Assembly (NCBI GenBank): GCA_015499995.1
Contig: JADNRV010000076.1
Location: 186,001 to 250,000 of the forward strand
Source: Flammula alnicola
Lineage: Eukaryota; Basidiomycota; Agaricomycetes; Agaricales; Strophariaceae
Length of the DNA stretch: 64,000 bases
Direction of reading: 5' to 3'
In this document: one piece after another, positions 20,748 through 32,001 of the stretch
Layout: the number at the start of each line of letters is the position of its first letter
Numbering within the stretch: position 1 is the first letter of the stretch
Made by a program: the position numbers and the translations under genes
The notes under the pieces: generated by a model
The model's input: only the letters and a program-made list of their open reading frames with translations
What the model was told of the DNA's origin: nothing
The model's database searches: none

Positions 20748-23700
20748 GCCATGGCTAAGCCCATGCGAGACCATGCCAGCAGTAACAAAGCAATAACTCG
20801 CACAACGACACATATCTTCGAGTCCAACCCAGATGGAGTCAATTCTAACAATGGGACGGCTACGCAGTATTTCGACGCCACATGCATGGTGAAGATCAAG
20901 GCGTGGGGAGCGAGTACTTTGACGCGACCGCGGACGATCCAAATGATGATATAGGGAAGACGCGGTCAAATGATCTCTACTTCTGCCTTGGGCAGAGTCA
21001 GACGATGATACGGAGATTCAGGCGCCTGAGGCAGAGTTGGACAATGATATGGAGATTCAGGCCCAACCAACTTGGATGTCGGACTCAGAGTTGGACGATA
21101 ATGATTCCGATGATGGAAGTAGGACCCCACGTGCTGCCCATGAGAATCTTCCGTTGTCGTATCCCAATCCAAACCGAGGCGATAATGATAGCCAGCCGCC
21201 GAGCCCTTTTGCAGCGGGGAAAAACTTCGAGTTCACGCGTCACCATGAGAGCAATAGGAGCCCATCCCGTGCTAACAAGACCCATCAATTGGCTTTAACT
21301 TCGACCCTGAACTCACTGCAAATGATAACCACCCGGCGTCCTCGAAAGCCGCTCCAAACTCGGTGGAAGACATGGACTTATACGACGAAGAATTCGACAA
21401 TCGGATGGCCAAAAAGCGCACATCTACACAGGCATCGACAGAGGCATCACTTGGAAACAGGGCGAATAAGCTGCAAAGGTACACTCTGCCGCTGGTAACA
21501 GGATCCCGCAAGTACGTGATCTTTGGAAACAAGTGGATAGTGAGAGAGACAGTAGGAGGCGGCTGGAGAAATCCCTCTCAGACATCCGAAAAGAACGGAA
21601 GGGTGAGAAAGAAGCAGTCAGGCAGACAGGGCTAAACTGTGAGACCTGGAACATGACTTTAAGAAAGAATTAGGACGGCGTGAGACGGAGTGGAAGAAGG
21701 AACTGGAGCGCACCAAGGTACTTTAATCATACTCAGTTTCGAACGGCCTTATTCAGCAACTTGTTCAGGCGGCGAGCGATGCGCGTGAAGCGCAGCGGAG
21801 AGCAGAAGCCAAGCAGTGCAGGTGAGTTGCGCAAAATTCTCCATGTGTTGAGCATCCATAAATGGCCTTCGTAGGCGGCGCATCAGGCGGAGATGAACAA
21901 GATGACAGAGGCCGCAAGGAAGGAGCTAGAAGCACGGCAAACAGAATGGGATAAAAGGCTGGAGAAAGTTGAGATCGATACTGAAAAAGAGTCGGAATTG
22001 GAAGAAAAATTAGCACAGAGTGAAAAACGGTGGAAGGATGAAATAGAGCGCACCCAGGTAATTTTGAAGGTCCATATTTTCGAATGACCCCGCTCATGGC
22101 TTGTTTAGGCGGGAGCTATCAGTGTGCAGCAGAGCGTGAAGCACATTGGAAAGCAGAAGTCCAGCATATGAAAGTGGGTTGTGATAACTTCTCCATGCGT
22201 CATGTGTCCGTAAATGACCTTCTTAGGCACAACATAAAATGGATATGAATGAATTTACGAAGAACACAATGCAGGCCACAAGGAAGCATCTAGGAGAAGA
22301 ATTAGGACAGCACGAACAAATGTGGAAGGATGAAAGGGAGCGCACCAAGGTAAATTTGAACATCCCAATTCTCGGACTATTCATCAACCTGCTTGTTTAG
22401 GTAGTGAACGACCAGCGTGAAGTACAGTGGAAAGCGCAAGTCGAGCGAATGGATGTGAGTTGCGATAAACTCTGTGTCGAGCTTCTCCAAATGACCGTCG
22501 TAGGTGAGGTATCAGGCAATGATAGAGGATATCAAGTTGGAGATGAAACAGCATGCAGAAGAGCACGACAAGGACTGGGTTATGCGCTTAAGGCAGCTGA
22601 GAGCGTGAGTTTGACTTAGTGATTGTCAGGGGTTTGAAACCCGCAGGGTTTTGGGTAGGGTTGCTGGGTAGGGTAGGGTTGAGATTCTGTACCTTGGAAT
22701 ACCCTACCCAGGGGTCAGGGTATGCAGAGAAATTTTTTGATTTTTGCACACAAAGATCAACCAAGATTCAAAAATATTTATTTTATATTTTTTTACAGAT
22801 TTTGTCTCCAAGTTGGCTTACTGTACAAGATAACATGTAAATAAACAATCAACTAATTAATTTAAATTAATTAAGTAGTAAATAATTTTAAAACAGTTTC
22901 AATCAATTTTAATAGGTATACCTCCAAATATTAAATACCCTGGTTTCAGAAACCTTACCAAACCCTCAAACCTTACCCTGGGAGGGTAAGGTTTGTGGGT
23001 AAGGTAAGGTACACTGAAATACCCGGTTACCCTAATTGTTTGACTGTCCTAGATTTGATGATTTGATCCGATGAGTTGCTCAGGAGGCGAAGAAAGCTAT
23101 CGAGCAAGTTCAGGTGGATGCCCAGTGAAAGAAGCTCAGCACGGATCAAATATAAACAAGGAGCTGGAGGCCAAGTTGTTCGAGGTGGAGAAAGCGGCGG
23201 CGGAGCAAGAAGCAGAGTTGACAAAAGAAATGGAGTCTTGAAGGTGTGTTTGACCATCCTTAACTTTGACTAGTGTTGACAGATGGGCTGCTTAGGTGGC
23301 AAAAGAGGCAGAGATGAGTGTCTTGGTACAGAGGCGGATCTGAGAGAGCATGAAGCAGAGTCGCAATAATGTAACCCTACTCCTATCTTGCTGGCCCTTG
23401 TGATTGGTCTAACCGTAAGATAACAGGAATCCGCTCCATCTCAGCGACCAAACGAACCCGATCCCACTGCGAGGGATAACACGCCAGAAGACATGGATAT
23501 CAGGGCGACTTTCCAGGATCTGCCGAGGGACAACCACGAGCCAGGCCGTCGTCTTCTAGCTCAACCCAAGTTCGTCAACGTACCAGCGGACAATCCACTC
23601 CGTTATCGTCTCGCCCAGACCCGGTTCAGCAACATGCCAAAAAGGCCTCTACAAGACCTGAGGCTCGGGCAGGAAATTGGAAGAACATTAAGGACCGTTC

Positions 23701-25139
23701 TGCTGCCAAGCACGCTAAATCTCGCACAATGCTGCGCGCTGAAGAAATGGAGGTAAGGGTTTTCGTTCTTGACCGTTGATGATTCGCTAATGAGGTGATA
23801 TAGTGTCGGACGAGGATGCGAAAGATGACGACGATGACATGGAAACTGAAAGACCCAAAAGGAACAAAGGAAAAGGAAGGGCCGCAAATGATGGCAACGA
23901 TGAATCTTCCGGCGACGACGACGAATTTGGGGGCGGCGACAGCGACAAATCTTCTGACAGCAGCAAGCAAAACATCCGTATTACAAAGAAATCTCTAGAG
24001 AAAATGATGAGCAACACTGTCGAACAAGTTATGATGCGAACGTACTCTTCTAAAGGTCATGCTGGGGGTAAATCACCATCCAAAAAGCGAAAAGAGAATG
24101 CCGACCTGAAGGCAGAAAAGGCGTTGGATAAGACTGGCAATGGAGGAATTTCTGCGTGAGCATCTTCTGGCTATTGTGCAAGCTAAAGGCTGAAAGTGAA
24201 GGTAGACACTCGTGCGGACTCTTTGCAGGGAGGCATTTAACGTCTCGGAGCAAATAGACTTTGCGCTGCACAATCCAGCCCGAAAAGAAGACATTGCTCA
24301 ATACGAAGAGGACGATGCCCGAGGCCCTGACTTGAAGGAGCTGCAGATCGATATGAGAGGCAAGATATCCTCGAAGTGGAATCAGGCCGTTGCTACGATC
24401 TTGGTGGAGGCCGTGCATGAGAGGAAAAAGGGAGAGGCTTGGGAGATGCTTCCCGAACGCTCCGACGAATATATTCGAGAGATGGTGGTGGACCAGCTGG
24501 GGCTCGGGAACGTGGAGAGACGCTCAGGCCAAAGTAAAGCAGGATGGAGAGGTCGAAACGCTGGAAGAAGTTGAAGCACGGATGGTGGCAAAGAAGGATC
24601 AGGAGACAAGTTTGGACGGGCTACGACGAGGCGAAAAAATGTAGGTGTTCCGAAAACATCGTCGTGGTTATGCACGTTAACCTTTTCAGCAGCGTTTCGA
24701 ATGCAGGAAGGAGATACTTGAGCAGATAATTGAGAAGAAGAAAGAAAAGGAGGCGCAGGATTTATACGTTTGGGAGTGGCTTGCCGACATGATCAAAGAT
24801 CTCGGGCCAGACGGTATGAGCTCCGACGAAAACGAGATTGACGAGCACACAGGAAGGGAAATCCTCCATGTCAGCCAAATGACATGGCGCCGAAAGGTGG
24901 ATCGGGAAATGGATTTGGTCGACCGACAACGAATGACGGATATGGAGTTATTTTCCAAGAAGGGAGCAAAGCCAGCTACAAGGGTTCGCGATGGCAAAGA
25001 GACGAGGCGAAACCCCGTCGAAGGTCTTTCAAAAGCATTTTACGAAAAGACGTGGCTGGCGGCGAAGTCAGAGGCTTTCTTAAAGAAATTCAGCATCGCG
25101 AAGAAGCAGGTTAAATGGTTGGCATTATGGAAACAGTAA
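20748..25139 (+). pseudogene. Multi-exon coiled-coil protein gene, partly degenerate
   Basis: The N-terminal part (about 20748-21520) is acidic (SELDDNDSDDGS, EDMDLYDEEFDNRM) but needs frame changes, for example near 21290. From 21540 to 23400 short Glu/Lys/Arg-rich exons are joined by ~60-bp introns; the ERTK-donor module repeats at about 21715, 22055 and 22350. The C-terminal part is better preserved: exons ending near 23754, then 23802-24159 (acidic, then a basic SPSKKRKE stretch), 24230-24641 and about 24690-25139, with KKPD-like repeats absent but the words KISSKWNQAVATILVEAV, GPDGMSSDENE and MTWRRKVDREMDLVDRQR. I know this C-terminus as a frequent companion of agaricomycete transposons; its function is unknown. 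A MITE (22628-23033) lies inside. It is uncertain whether a functional spliced message remains. Confidence 0.6.
22628..23033. mobile_element. Short inverted-repeat element in the coiled-coil gene
   Basis: The segment starts CAGGGGTTTGAAACC with repeated GGGTAGGG and ends with GGTAAGGTAAGG ... GGTTACCCTA, an imperfect inverted arrangement around an AT-rich centre. ATTGT flanks both sides (22623-22627 and about 23034-23038). CAGGG/TAGGG termini suggest a hAT-type MITE, though the visible duplication is 5 rather than 8 bp. The GGGTAGGG runs are not a telomere array. Confidence 0.55.
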
Positions 25140-25270
25140 CTGTATAGCATTCATTTTCTTAGTCAGTGTGAAATACAAACGAGTGTAGAAATAAAACGTA
25201 CCAAATGGAATGCACTTCCATAGCCAAGGAAGCGGGCAATAGATCTTGCCTGGCCTCGTTACTTTTGGCC

Positions 25271-26475
25271 AATGGAATCGGGATCTTTAAATGTATATAA
25301 TTAGCTGGTGAAATGTGAACGGCTGTGGAAAGAAAACGTACCGAATGGAATGCGAGAGAGCTATCGAATGAACGAGAGGTTATAAAATCAGCGGAACGAG
25401 CCTGGTGATTTTTTGCCGTGTTTTGGGAACCAAGAGAGGGCAGAGAATCACCAGAGCAGTCCGTGTGATTTTAGCTGCGTCTGATGGACCAAGACGGAGA
25501 ATAGAGTCGGTGGGTGAGTCGGTGGGTGGAGGAGTCGTGGTGGTCGGGAGTCGTTGGGCAATGAGAACAGGAGAGGTAAATTTGAAGATATGATATGTAG
25601 GAGGGAGGATGTTGCTACTATAGGTTGACTGGTGGTTGAGAGATGTAATGCGACCAGACTTGTAGCAGATGGATGCCCACGGAGAGAGATAGTATCCGGT
25701 TTCGGTGGGGGTCAGTGGGCGATGAACAGATATTCACAGGAGCAATCCAAGTGAATATGGGCCGTGAGAGATGGCGAGAGGAGCAACTAGAAATGCCACC
25801 AAGAATTCACCGGAGCAGTCCACATGAATTCAGGCAGTGTTGTGCAAAGTTGTCGGACTCGTCGTGTCACTACGCCCACCGTGTTTGGCACTGACCTTAA
25901 CCACAAACAACCGTGAACGCAACTTGGCAACGCCCACCGTGTTTGGCACTGACTTTGATCACAAATAACATCGTGATCAGCCGTTGAACTTGACTCTCTG
26001 CTCACCCGCATCCTCCTTATCATCTTCGTCGCCCGTCCGTTGTGCCCATTTTGCGTAGGTTTTTTCTATTGCCCTCTATTCTCGACAACTAACTTTATTT
26101 CACCCATTTCTAGTTGCCCTTTGCTCTTGAACTTGGCGGATCCCTTTGTTCCTCCGTTCGCTTGTATCTGATACAGTGAACTTGCAGTGAATTCCATCCC
26201 AACTCCAGCCTGCGGGGTCTCTAGTATTCGATACAGGGAATACTTGCTGGCCAAACTCGCTGAATTTGCTTGTATCTGATACAGCAAAGTTCGCTCTGCC
26301 CGCCTCATCGCGCGCACATTTGCCAGTATTGCATACAGCAAATCGTCTTCGGTGATCGCGATACAGGGATATCTTCTGCCGAGCCTCCGAGCCTCTACAG
26401 TTTGTTGAGACCTTCTCTGTAAGTCCTCTTCATGTTGTCTCATCGTCGTCAAAATCCTCATGTCGGCTTTAGCTC
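25271..26475. repeat. 1.2-kb inverted arm, right copy (upstream of the 26.8-kb gene)
   Basis: It matches 7671-8880 inverted, with a small number of substitutions. It ends about 340 bp upstream of the start codon at 26815, so both arms present the same end toward a gene. It has the same palindrome cluster (26158-26400) and the four 15-nt-loop hairpins. At one palindrome the flank differs between the arms (GTTCGC here against GTTCAC), leaving a pairing that is G-T/G-U rather than broken. Confidence 0.85.
26158..26400 (+). promoter_or_regulatory. Cluster of GTATCNGATAC palindromes, 26.8-kb gene side
   Basis: The right-arm copies read CTTGTATCTGATACAG on the plus strand, toward the gene at 26815, 415-660 bp upstream of its start. 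This gene-relative orientation (TT before, AGC after the core) is the same as at the transposase and at 30914-31191. Confidence 0.65.
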
Positions 26476-27528
26476 CACAGCGTTATTTGTCCTCCTATTC
26501 TCGATACAGACCATGTGTAAGTGGGTATTGAGATGTCGTTCAGGCCAACAATGACCTTTTTCTCTCTCAGCTTCGAACGTGTTTACGCATCCTCGACCTA
26601 TAACTGCGTTCTCTCTTGGAGATTATCCAAAACACGAGATTCAGCATGATGGTAGACACTACACCTCCCCCAATTGACCTTCCCTTCCTCCCTCTCTCCC
26701 TCAATATACGAAAATCTCCCACCAACCGTCTCCGGCGGAATTGTCTTCTTGTCTTTGGTCGGCAGACCGATATCCCTATCTCGCATTTTACACACATCTC
26801 CATTCGTAGACCCAATGATGTCTCGTTTTGCGACCCCTGCCGACCGTATTCAACTCGCTTCTGACTCGTATGGGTGGCACCTACCCCGTGATGTCCAAAA
26901 ATCTTGGAAAACCTTCAAACAGACTACCCGTGCTGTCGCCGAAAAGTTATCTTGCTATCTGATGCTACGATCTCCCGAGCTCCATGATCTTTCGCACCAA
27001 CCCGAAAAACCCGGCTCATATGGATACTTCACTGTCCATTCTACTGAGCAAGAAGCACGCCAGGCCATCACTAAGTCCATCAACACATTCAACGTTTATA
27101 TGGCCTATTTTTCCTTTATCATCGCCCTTTGCCAACTTTATCCAGCATCTACCAAACCTCCGCCATCTCTTTTATGATTATTCCAAACTGCAAGTGTTTC
27201 TGTTCATCCTGAATGGTTCAATTCCCTCGAAGCCTCGATCTTTGTCGACTTCTGCCCTGAGCGCTCATGTGTTGGATCAATTGTCGACGTCAGCTCTTGC
27301 AATTGGCTCAATCTCGTTCCCTATATGATGAAGGCCAATGTTTTAATTTGGCTGTGTTGGGGAAGCCCTCCTTTCGCGACATCCAATCCCGAGTGGTCGA
27401 CTCAGTCTTGGACGTCAATGTTCGCTCCAACAGTCTATAAGTCGGGACAGTCTACGCTACTCGGAACCGGTAAAAACCCTCCTTTCGTGTCATCCAATCC
27501 CCATTCGTCGAGAAATTTTTGGTCAAAT

Positions 27529-27618
27529 AATTCTTCTTCGAACAATCCTTGGTCGAATAGTTCTTCTTCGAACAATCCTTGGTCGAATAGTTCTTCTTCG
27601 AACACTCCTTGGTTGACT
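27529..27618 (+). repeat. 30-bp in-frame tandem repeat, three units
   Basis: Three units of 30 bp (AGTTCTTCTTCGAACAATCC then TTGGTCGAAT) encode repeated SSSSNNPWSN. The unit is a multiple of three, so copy-number change keeps the frame. Confidence 0.8.
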
Positions 27619-28194
27619 CAATCCTCCTCGGCTCAATCTTGGTCTTGGGCCTCAACATCCGCTCCAACGCATCATAAATCAGGACAGTCTGGGTCGCTCG
27701 AATCTGTCAAAAGCCCTGCATCAACATCTCCACCTGTCGAGCAAGGCAGTGGCCAATGTCCTGGAGAAACCATGCGAGCTTATTTTGAACGAAAGAAGCA
27801 GCAGCACCTGCAATGGAAGCGGGAGGAGTCTGATAAAGCCAGGCAAGCGCACTTGAATCGCGAAGCAGCACAGAAGAAAAAGGCGTGTCCCGGCAAAAAA
27901 GGGCCTTTAGTTTACCACTGGGTACGGGTCGGCAAATTCTTTCGAGTCAGAACCCTCCTGTTGCGGGCACTGGCGGAACATTATTGGAGTATGTGGCCAA
28001 AAAAAAACAGGGTTTATAACTCTTTTCCAAACCAATGGGATTGCTGTTCAGATTGGAGTTTCGATCCGCAGGAGGGTGAACATGCAGAGCCGGAGGAAAA
28101 TGACGAATATGATTCTAATGACTCCGATTTTGGGGAAATTTACAGGGCTTCATCGGGAGGTAATGCTCAACAGTCTACGGCACAAATGTCGGAT

Positions 28195-28499
28195 CAGGGT
28201 TTGACTTCCTCGTCAACTTCCTTGCCTGCTCAACAGTTAGCACTGACGTCGGGTTCGGTTCCGCCTTCCTCGTCAACTTCCTTGCCTGCTCAACAGTCGG
28301 CATCGACGTCCAGTTCGGGTGTACCTTCCTCGTCAACTTCTTCACCTGATCAACAGTCAGCACCGACGTCGGGTTCGGTTCCGCTTTCCTCATCAACTTC
28401 CTCGCCTGATCAACAGTTGGCACCGATGTCGGCTGTGCCTTCCTTGTCAACCTCCGCGCCTTCCTCGCCTGCTCAACGGTTGGCCCCGACGTCGGATGT
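28195..28499 (+). repeat. ~60-bp in-frame tandem repeat, five units
   Basis: Five units with TCCTCGTCAACTTC and GCTCAACAG (or GATCAACAG) encode 20-residue Ser/Thr/Pro/Gln-rich repeats in the gene at 26815. One unit has one codon more and one is shortened, all in frame. Confidence 0.8.
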
Positions 28500-28509
28500 T
28501 CAAATGGAG

Positions 28510-29392
28510 CAATACTTTTCATTCCTCCACTGATTCCTCCCGGAATGACCGGATTCCGGAGGAATGGACAGGAATGACCAAAATTCCGGTTAGGACTTCA
28601 ACTTGGTGGACTTAGACAGAACTCAGAGAAAAATATCACTCAAAGATTTTGCATCTTTCAGGAATTGAACCCAGAGCCCCAGAAGAAATCCAGTAGCTAA
28701 TATCCTCAACCATTTAACCATTAGACCAGAGAACTGTTGCCAATCTACCAAAAACATCAGACTACATACCCTATTCATCTATAATATATTTGTAGATTGC
28801 ATAACCAATTCTGAGAGATTCAGGGTCAATGGGGTACCATCAGATTCAGAATTTTAAATAGATTACAAATATGTATATGTCATCTCACTCGGGTAACTGA
28901 AATCACCTTATTTGGTCTGTTTTGGGGACCGTGGGAACTTTTTGCCAAAAAAAGTAACTGTAGAGCACGCTTCCAGAATCACAAATATATCAAAATCATG
29001 TGACTAGCTGCTTTCATCATCGAGAAAAACGCAAAAAACTCGCCCAAAGCCGGCGGTTTTGAAAATTGCACTTGCTAAATATGAAATATCTTGATTAGAA
29101 ATAGGTCCCACAGTCTTATTTTGATGTCATTTTATGTAATAGTGTGATATTTTCATGTTGTTGCTAAAAATAACCATATTTCCTTTTTTGGAAAAACCGG
29201 ATTCCGGTGGCCATTCCGTTCCGGCCATTCCTGTTGGGTATTCCGGTTGCAGCTTATTCCGGTCTGCATTCCTCCGGAATGAAATTTCGCATTTTGGCTG
29301 GCCTCTCAGCCAAAATGACCCAAAAATTATTCCTCCGGAATGACCGGATTCCGCAGGATTCCGGTAGGAATCAGTGGAGGACAATAAAGACC
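28510..29392. mobile_element. MULE-like non-autonomous element with 10-bp duplication
   Basis: TCAAATGGAG flanks both sides (28500-28509 and 29393-29402). The outermost ~10 bases differ, followed by the shared inverted block CCTCCACTGATTCC. The right 200 bp are packed with GGAAT/ATTCC words (CCGGAATGACCGGATTCCG) and a TTTTGGCTGG...CAGCCAAAA hairpin. The same features recur in the element at 61431-63330. A 9-10 bp duplication is characteristic of Mutator-like elements; no transposase is present. It disrupts the gene at 26815-30743. Confidence 0.85.
28630..28735 (-). ncRNA. tRNA-like (pol III) sequence, possible SINE or tRNA relic
   Basis: On the minus strand, CTGGTCTAATGGTTAA resembles a tRNA A box and GGGTTCAATTCCTG a B box, about 60 bases apart, in the right order. 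The bases expected to form the acceptor stem do not pair, so it is not a functional tRNA. It lies inside the MULE-like element, so it was either captured or inserted there. Confidence 0.4.
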
Positions 29393-30743
29393 TCAAATGG
29401 AGGCCGATGATGAACCTCGTGCTACCAATGTTGAAGACGCTCTTACTGATGATTTGGCTAGCATATCAAGGCAGGATGTTCTTGCCTTGAATCTGATTAC
29501 ACCAACTGTTCAGCCTCCACCCGAACGTCAATTTGTTGACGATTTGGTTGATTATCGCTATGGATACTCTCTGGATGAAGTGCCTTATGAAGGTCTTCCT
29601 GCATCCCTTTCTAACTCCGCGAACCCTTTCAATCATTGGACCACCGTTTGCCGCACTGTCGGTGGGCAAGGATTGTCTTCATCAGAGAAAAATCGTGGCC
29701 CCATCACTGACTTTCTTGTTGCCCTTCTTGCTTCTCAAGAACCCTTCCACGACGTCCCTGGGAAATATTGGGACCTTAGTCCATCAAACAGCCAGGCGCT
29801 GAAATTCTTTCTTCCCATTCGTCTCCGCATTGAGGTCAGAGAGTTCCGTGACGGCACCTTGTGCCTTCTGCACCCCCACAGCCAATCACAGTCCAGAGAC
29901 ACCCCATTGCGTATTGCTGTTGCACCAATAACTAGCTTGGAATGTATTCGTCACTCTTTAGGCCCTTCCCAAATTGATGTCGCTGATTTTCTCATCGAGA
30001 ATGGAATTCCGTTCCACACGCTTGCTCATCCATTATCCGACTCAACTATGGGAAATTCAACCAAGGCCCTATCATCTCTATCTCGTCGACTTGTTGGCAG
30101 CCGCCCTGCAAAGTATAAATTCGATCTTGCTGATTTTGCGGCATACGAGACACTGCGAGATTCTTTTCTCCTTGCTCGACCGCAAGGTCATCGTGCTTTG
30201 TGCTACGGGGGTATCATCGCTCGTTTGGCCAGAGAAACCCTGCCAAATTCTGTCGTCTTTCCAGGACCTTCTCAGAGTGCGCTCCAGGGCAATTATGAAG
30301 CCTTTACGGATCATGTAGGATCACTGGTTGATGACACGTTGCCAGAGGACGTATTGGACTTCATATGTGGTGCTTATGAAGTGGGAACTGGGATTGGCAG
30401 TACGCATAGCTTTTCTCCTTCTTTCTACTATGAAATGACATTTTCATGCCCTGACACCTCAGATCAAATCGCGATACAGTCCTGGTTCCCTAGGTACAAT
30501 ACCTGGGATGGTTCTGGCCTCAACGTTGGGCATTGGAACGACGAGTGTGAAGAATGGTATCTCAAGCGTCGTGACGAAATCCTGGCGGGGAAAACGAAGC
30601 CTCTCAGCGGCAACGAATGGCGTCAAAAATTAAGGATGACTCGGCATGCACCCAAGCTGGTTTTCCAGATGAACAAAGCCGCTCTCTCCTTCCTCCAATC
30701 ATCGCAGGCAGATTCTCTTTTATGCCCCACTTATGACACTTAG

Positions 30744-31250
30744 GCGCTTTCTCCGCGACTTCATGAACTTTTTTTGTAATGTCACAATTTTTAATGTTAT
30801 ATAATTGCTAATCGACCAGTTACACCCTCATTGCCTGAATATGCGCTGACGGATTTCTCAGTGTGCTGAATTTTATGTAGCTTACTTTTATGTTTCTAGG
30901 AACCACATCTACTGCCTTTGCTTGTATCCGATACAGCAAAGGCGCTCCCAAGGCGCCTGAGGATCCTAGTATCCGATACAGGAATCTTCCAGAATATCCT
31001 ATCCATCCATTCGGTGTCATTGCCTAATCACAACACTTGTATCTGATACAGCGAAGTGTGTTGCTGCACTAGTTCCTTCGCCCTTCTAATCTAGTTTGCC
31101 TCGCTGACCTTGTGCGCATCCAATCAGGCGAAATCATCTCGAGGAACCCAAGTTTTTCGTTCTTCGTTTGTATCAGATACAGCGATGAAACCGTTTCACA
31201 TATTCCCTCTCTCAGCCATACGACGCGGTGGACTTGAATGAACTCAGCCG
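30744..31250 (+). other. Intergenic region with palindrome cluster
   Basis: Between the 26.8-kb gene and the gene at 31407 there is no coding signal; short frames here are broken by the palindromes described separately (30914-31191). Confidence 0.6.
30914..31191 (+). promoter_or_regulatory. Third cluster of GTATCNGATAC palindromes
   Basis: Four sites: 30914-30943 (stem GCCTTTGC paired with GCAAAGGC), 30963-30984 (TCCT with AGGA), 31031-31063 (CAACACTT with AAGTGTGTTG) and 31161-31191 (TTC with GAA). Cores are TTGTATCCGATACAGC, AGTATCCGATACAGG, TTGTATCTGATACAGC and TTGTATCAGATACAGC. This DNA is not a copy of the inverted arms, so the sites are independent examples. They lie 215-495 bp upstream of the start at 31407, in the same gene-relative orientation as the other two clusters. 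Confidence 0.75.
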
Positions 31251-31382
31251 ACATTGTTATTCATTTATACCTGAAGGTCATCAACATTGTTGTTTATTTA
31301 TACCTGAAGGTTTTCAACATTGTCATTCATTTGTACCTGCATTTCAGCAACATCGTCGTTCGTTTGCAGTGAATCCCACACT
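31251..31382 (+). repeat. 33-bp tandem repeat, about four units
   Basis: Units begin ACATTGTTATTCATTTATAC and recur every 33 bp with increasing divergence. One frame reads 11-residue repeats of the HCYSFIPEGHQ type, but the region lies upstream of the better-supported start at 31407, so it is probably leader sequence. Confidence 0.7.
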
Positions 31383-31406
31383 CTTTCTCTTTCACAACCA
31401 CCTTCA

Positions 31407-32001
31407 ATGCCAGAAAGCTTCTATACGATCTTTTCCTCCCTCAAACTCTACTACGATGTCGGGCATTATTGTACCCGACGTGGCTGTATCAATGACCGGA
31501 CAGTGAGGAAGGTCCTATGGATATTCTTCGCCCTCGCGGTCTATCATCATCAAAGCGAGTTTTCAAGAAGTCTGGGCCCCAATGAATGGTTCAGCGAATA
31601 TAAATTGGTAGTTTGGTAAGCCTTCACTTCTCTACCTATTGTTATTTGATTTCCCCTGACTTTGATATACCTGCAGCGTGGATTTTCATTCGAGCCAGTC
31701 GGACAATGACTACCACTTCACCTTGCGAGCATACAATGCTATGAACCTCCACGTAGGAACTCTCCATATAAGTGACATTCACACAGCGACAATCGTGCTG
31801 AAGGAACCTCAAAACCAAACACTTTTCGAGTATGAGAAGGATTTGGGAACGATCAATGGGATGAGGATATTCGAAATCGCCGTCCATTGCTTCTGGTGCG
31901 AGCAATTTCGTCATTCAACAGCAGGCGCTCTTACTGACCCACCCATTAGCCACGGAACATCGCCCAAGGGCTGCGAAGGATGGGCGAATGTCGAAGATTA
32001 G
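31407..32001 (+). CDS. Hypothetical protein, two exons
   Basis: Exon 1 runs from ATG at 31407 to about 31618; the intron (GTAAGC ... CTGCAG, about 31617-31676) removes the stop at the end of the first frame. Exon 2 runs to TAG at 31999-32001. The product of about 180 residues has no membrane segment or obvious repeat; several Cys and His residues are spread through it (GHYCTRRGC, HCFWCEQFRH), a possible metal site. It is one of the few frames inside the giant element with no visible break, and it has the palindrome cluster as its upstream region. No family is recognised. Confidence 0.5.

Larger units (their letters stand above)
26815..30743 (+). pseudogene. Conserved hypothetical gene split by a MULE-like element
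   Basis: The frame starts at ATGATG (26815), has one TGA at 27175-27177, then continues in the same frame (through the word VDVSSCNWLNLVPYMMKAN and LIWLCWG) to 28509, where an 883-bp element interrupts it. Removing the element and one copy of the 10-bp duplication joins VQME directly to ADDEPR, and the frame continues to 30743. The rejoined protein would be about 1000 residues. The middle is Ser/Pro/Gln-rich low complexity, with a 10-residue repeat (SSSSNNPWSN) and five ~20-residue repeats (PAQQ...TSGS). The C-terminal ~450 residues look globular, ending in a W-rich part (WFPRYNTWDGSGLNVGHWND). I have seen this type as agaricomycete hypothetical proteins; its function is unknown. The inverted arm with palindromes lies upstream. 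Confidence 0.75.

Noticed and set aside
22628..23033. GGGTAGGG runs as an interstitial telomere
   Set aside because: The units are irregular, not TTAGGG, and form the ends of a short inverted-repeat element.
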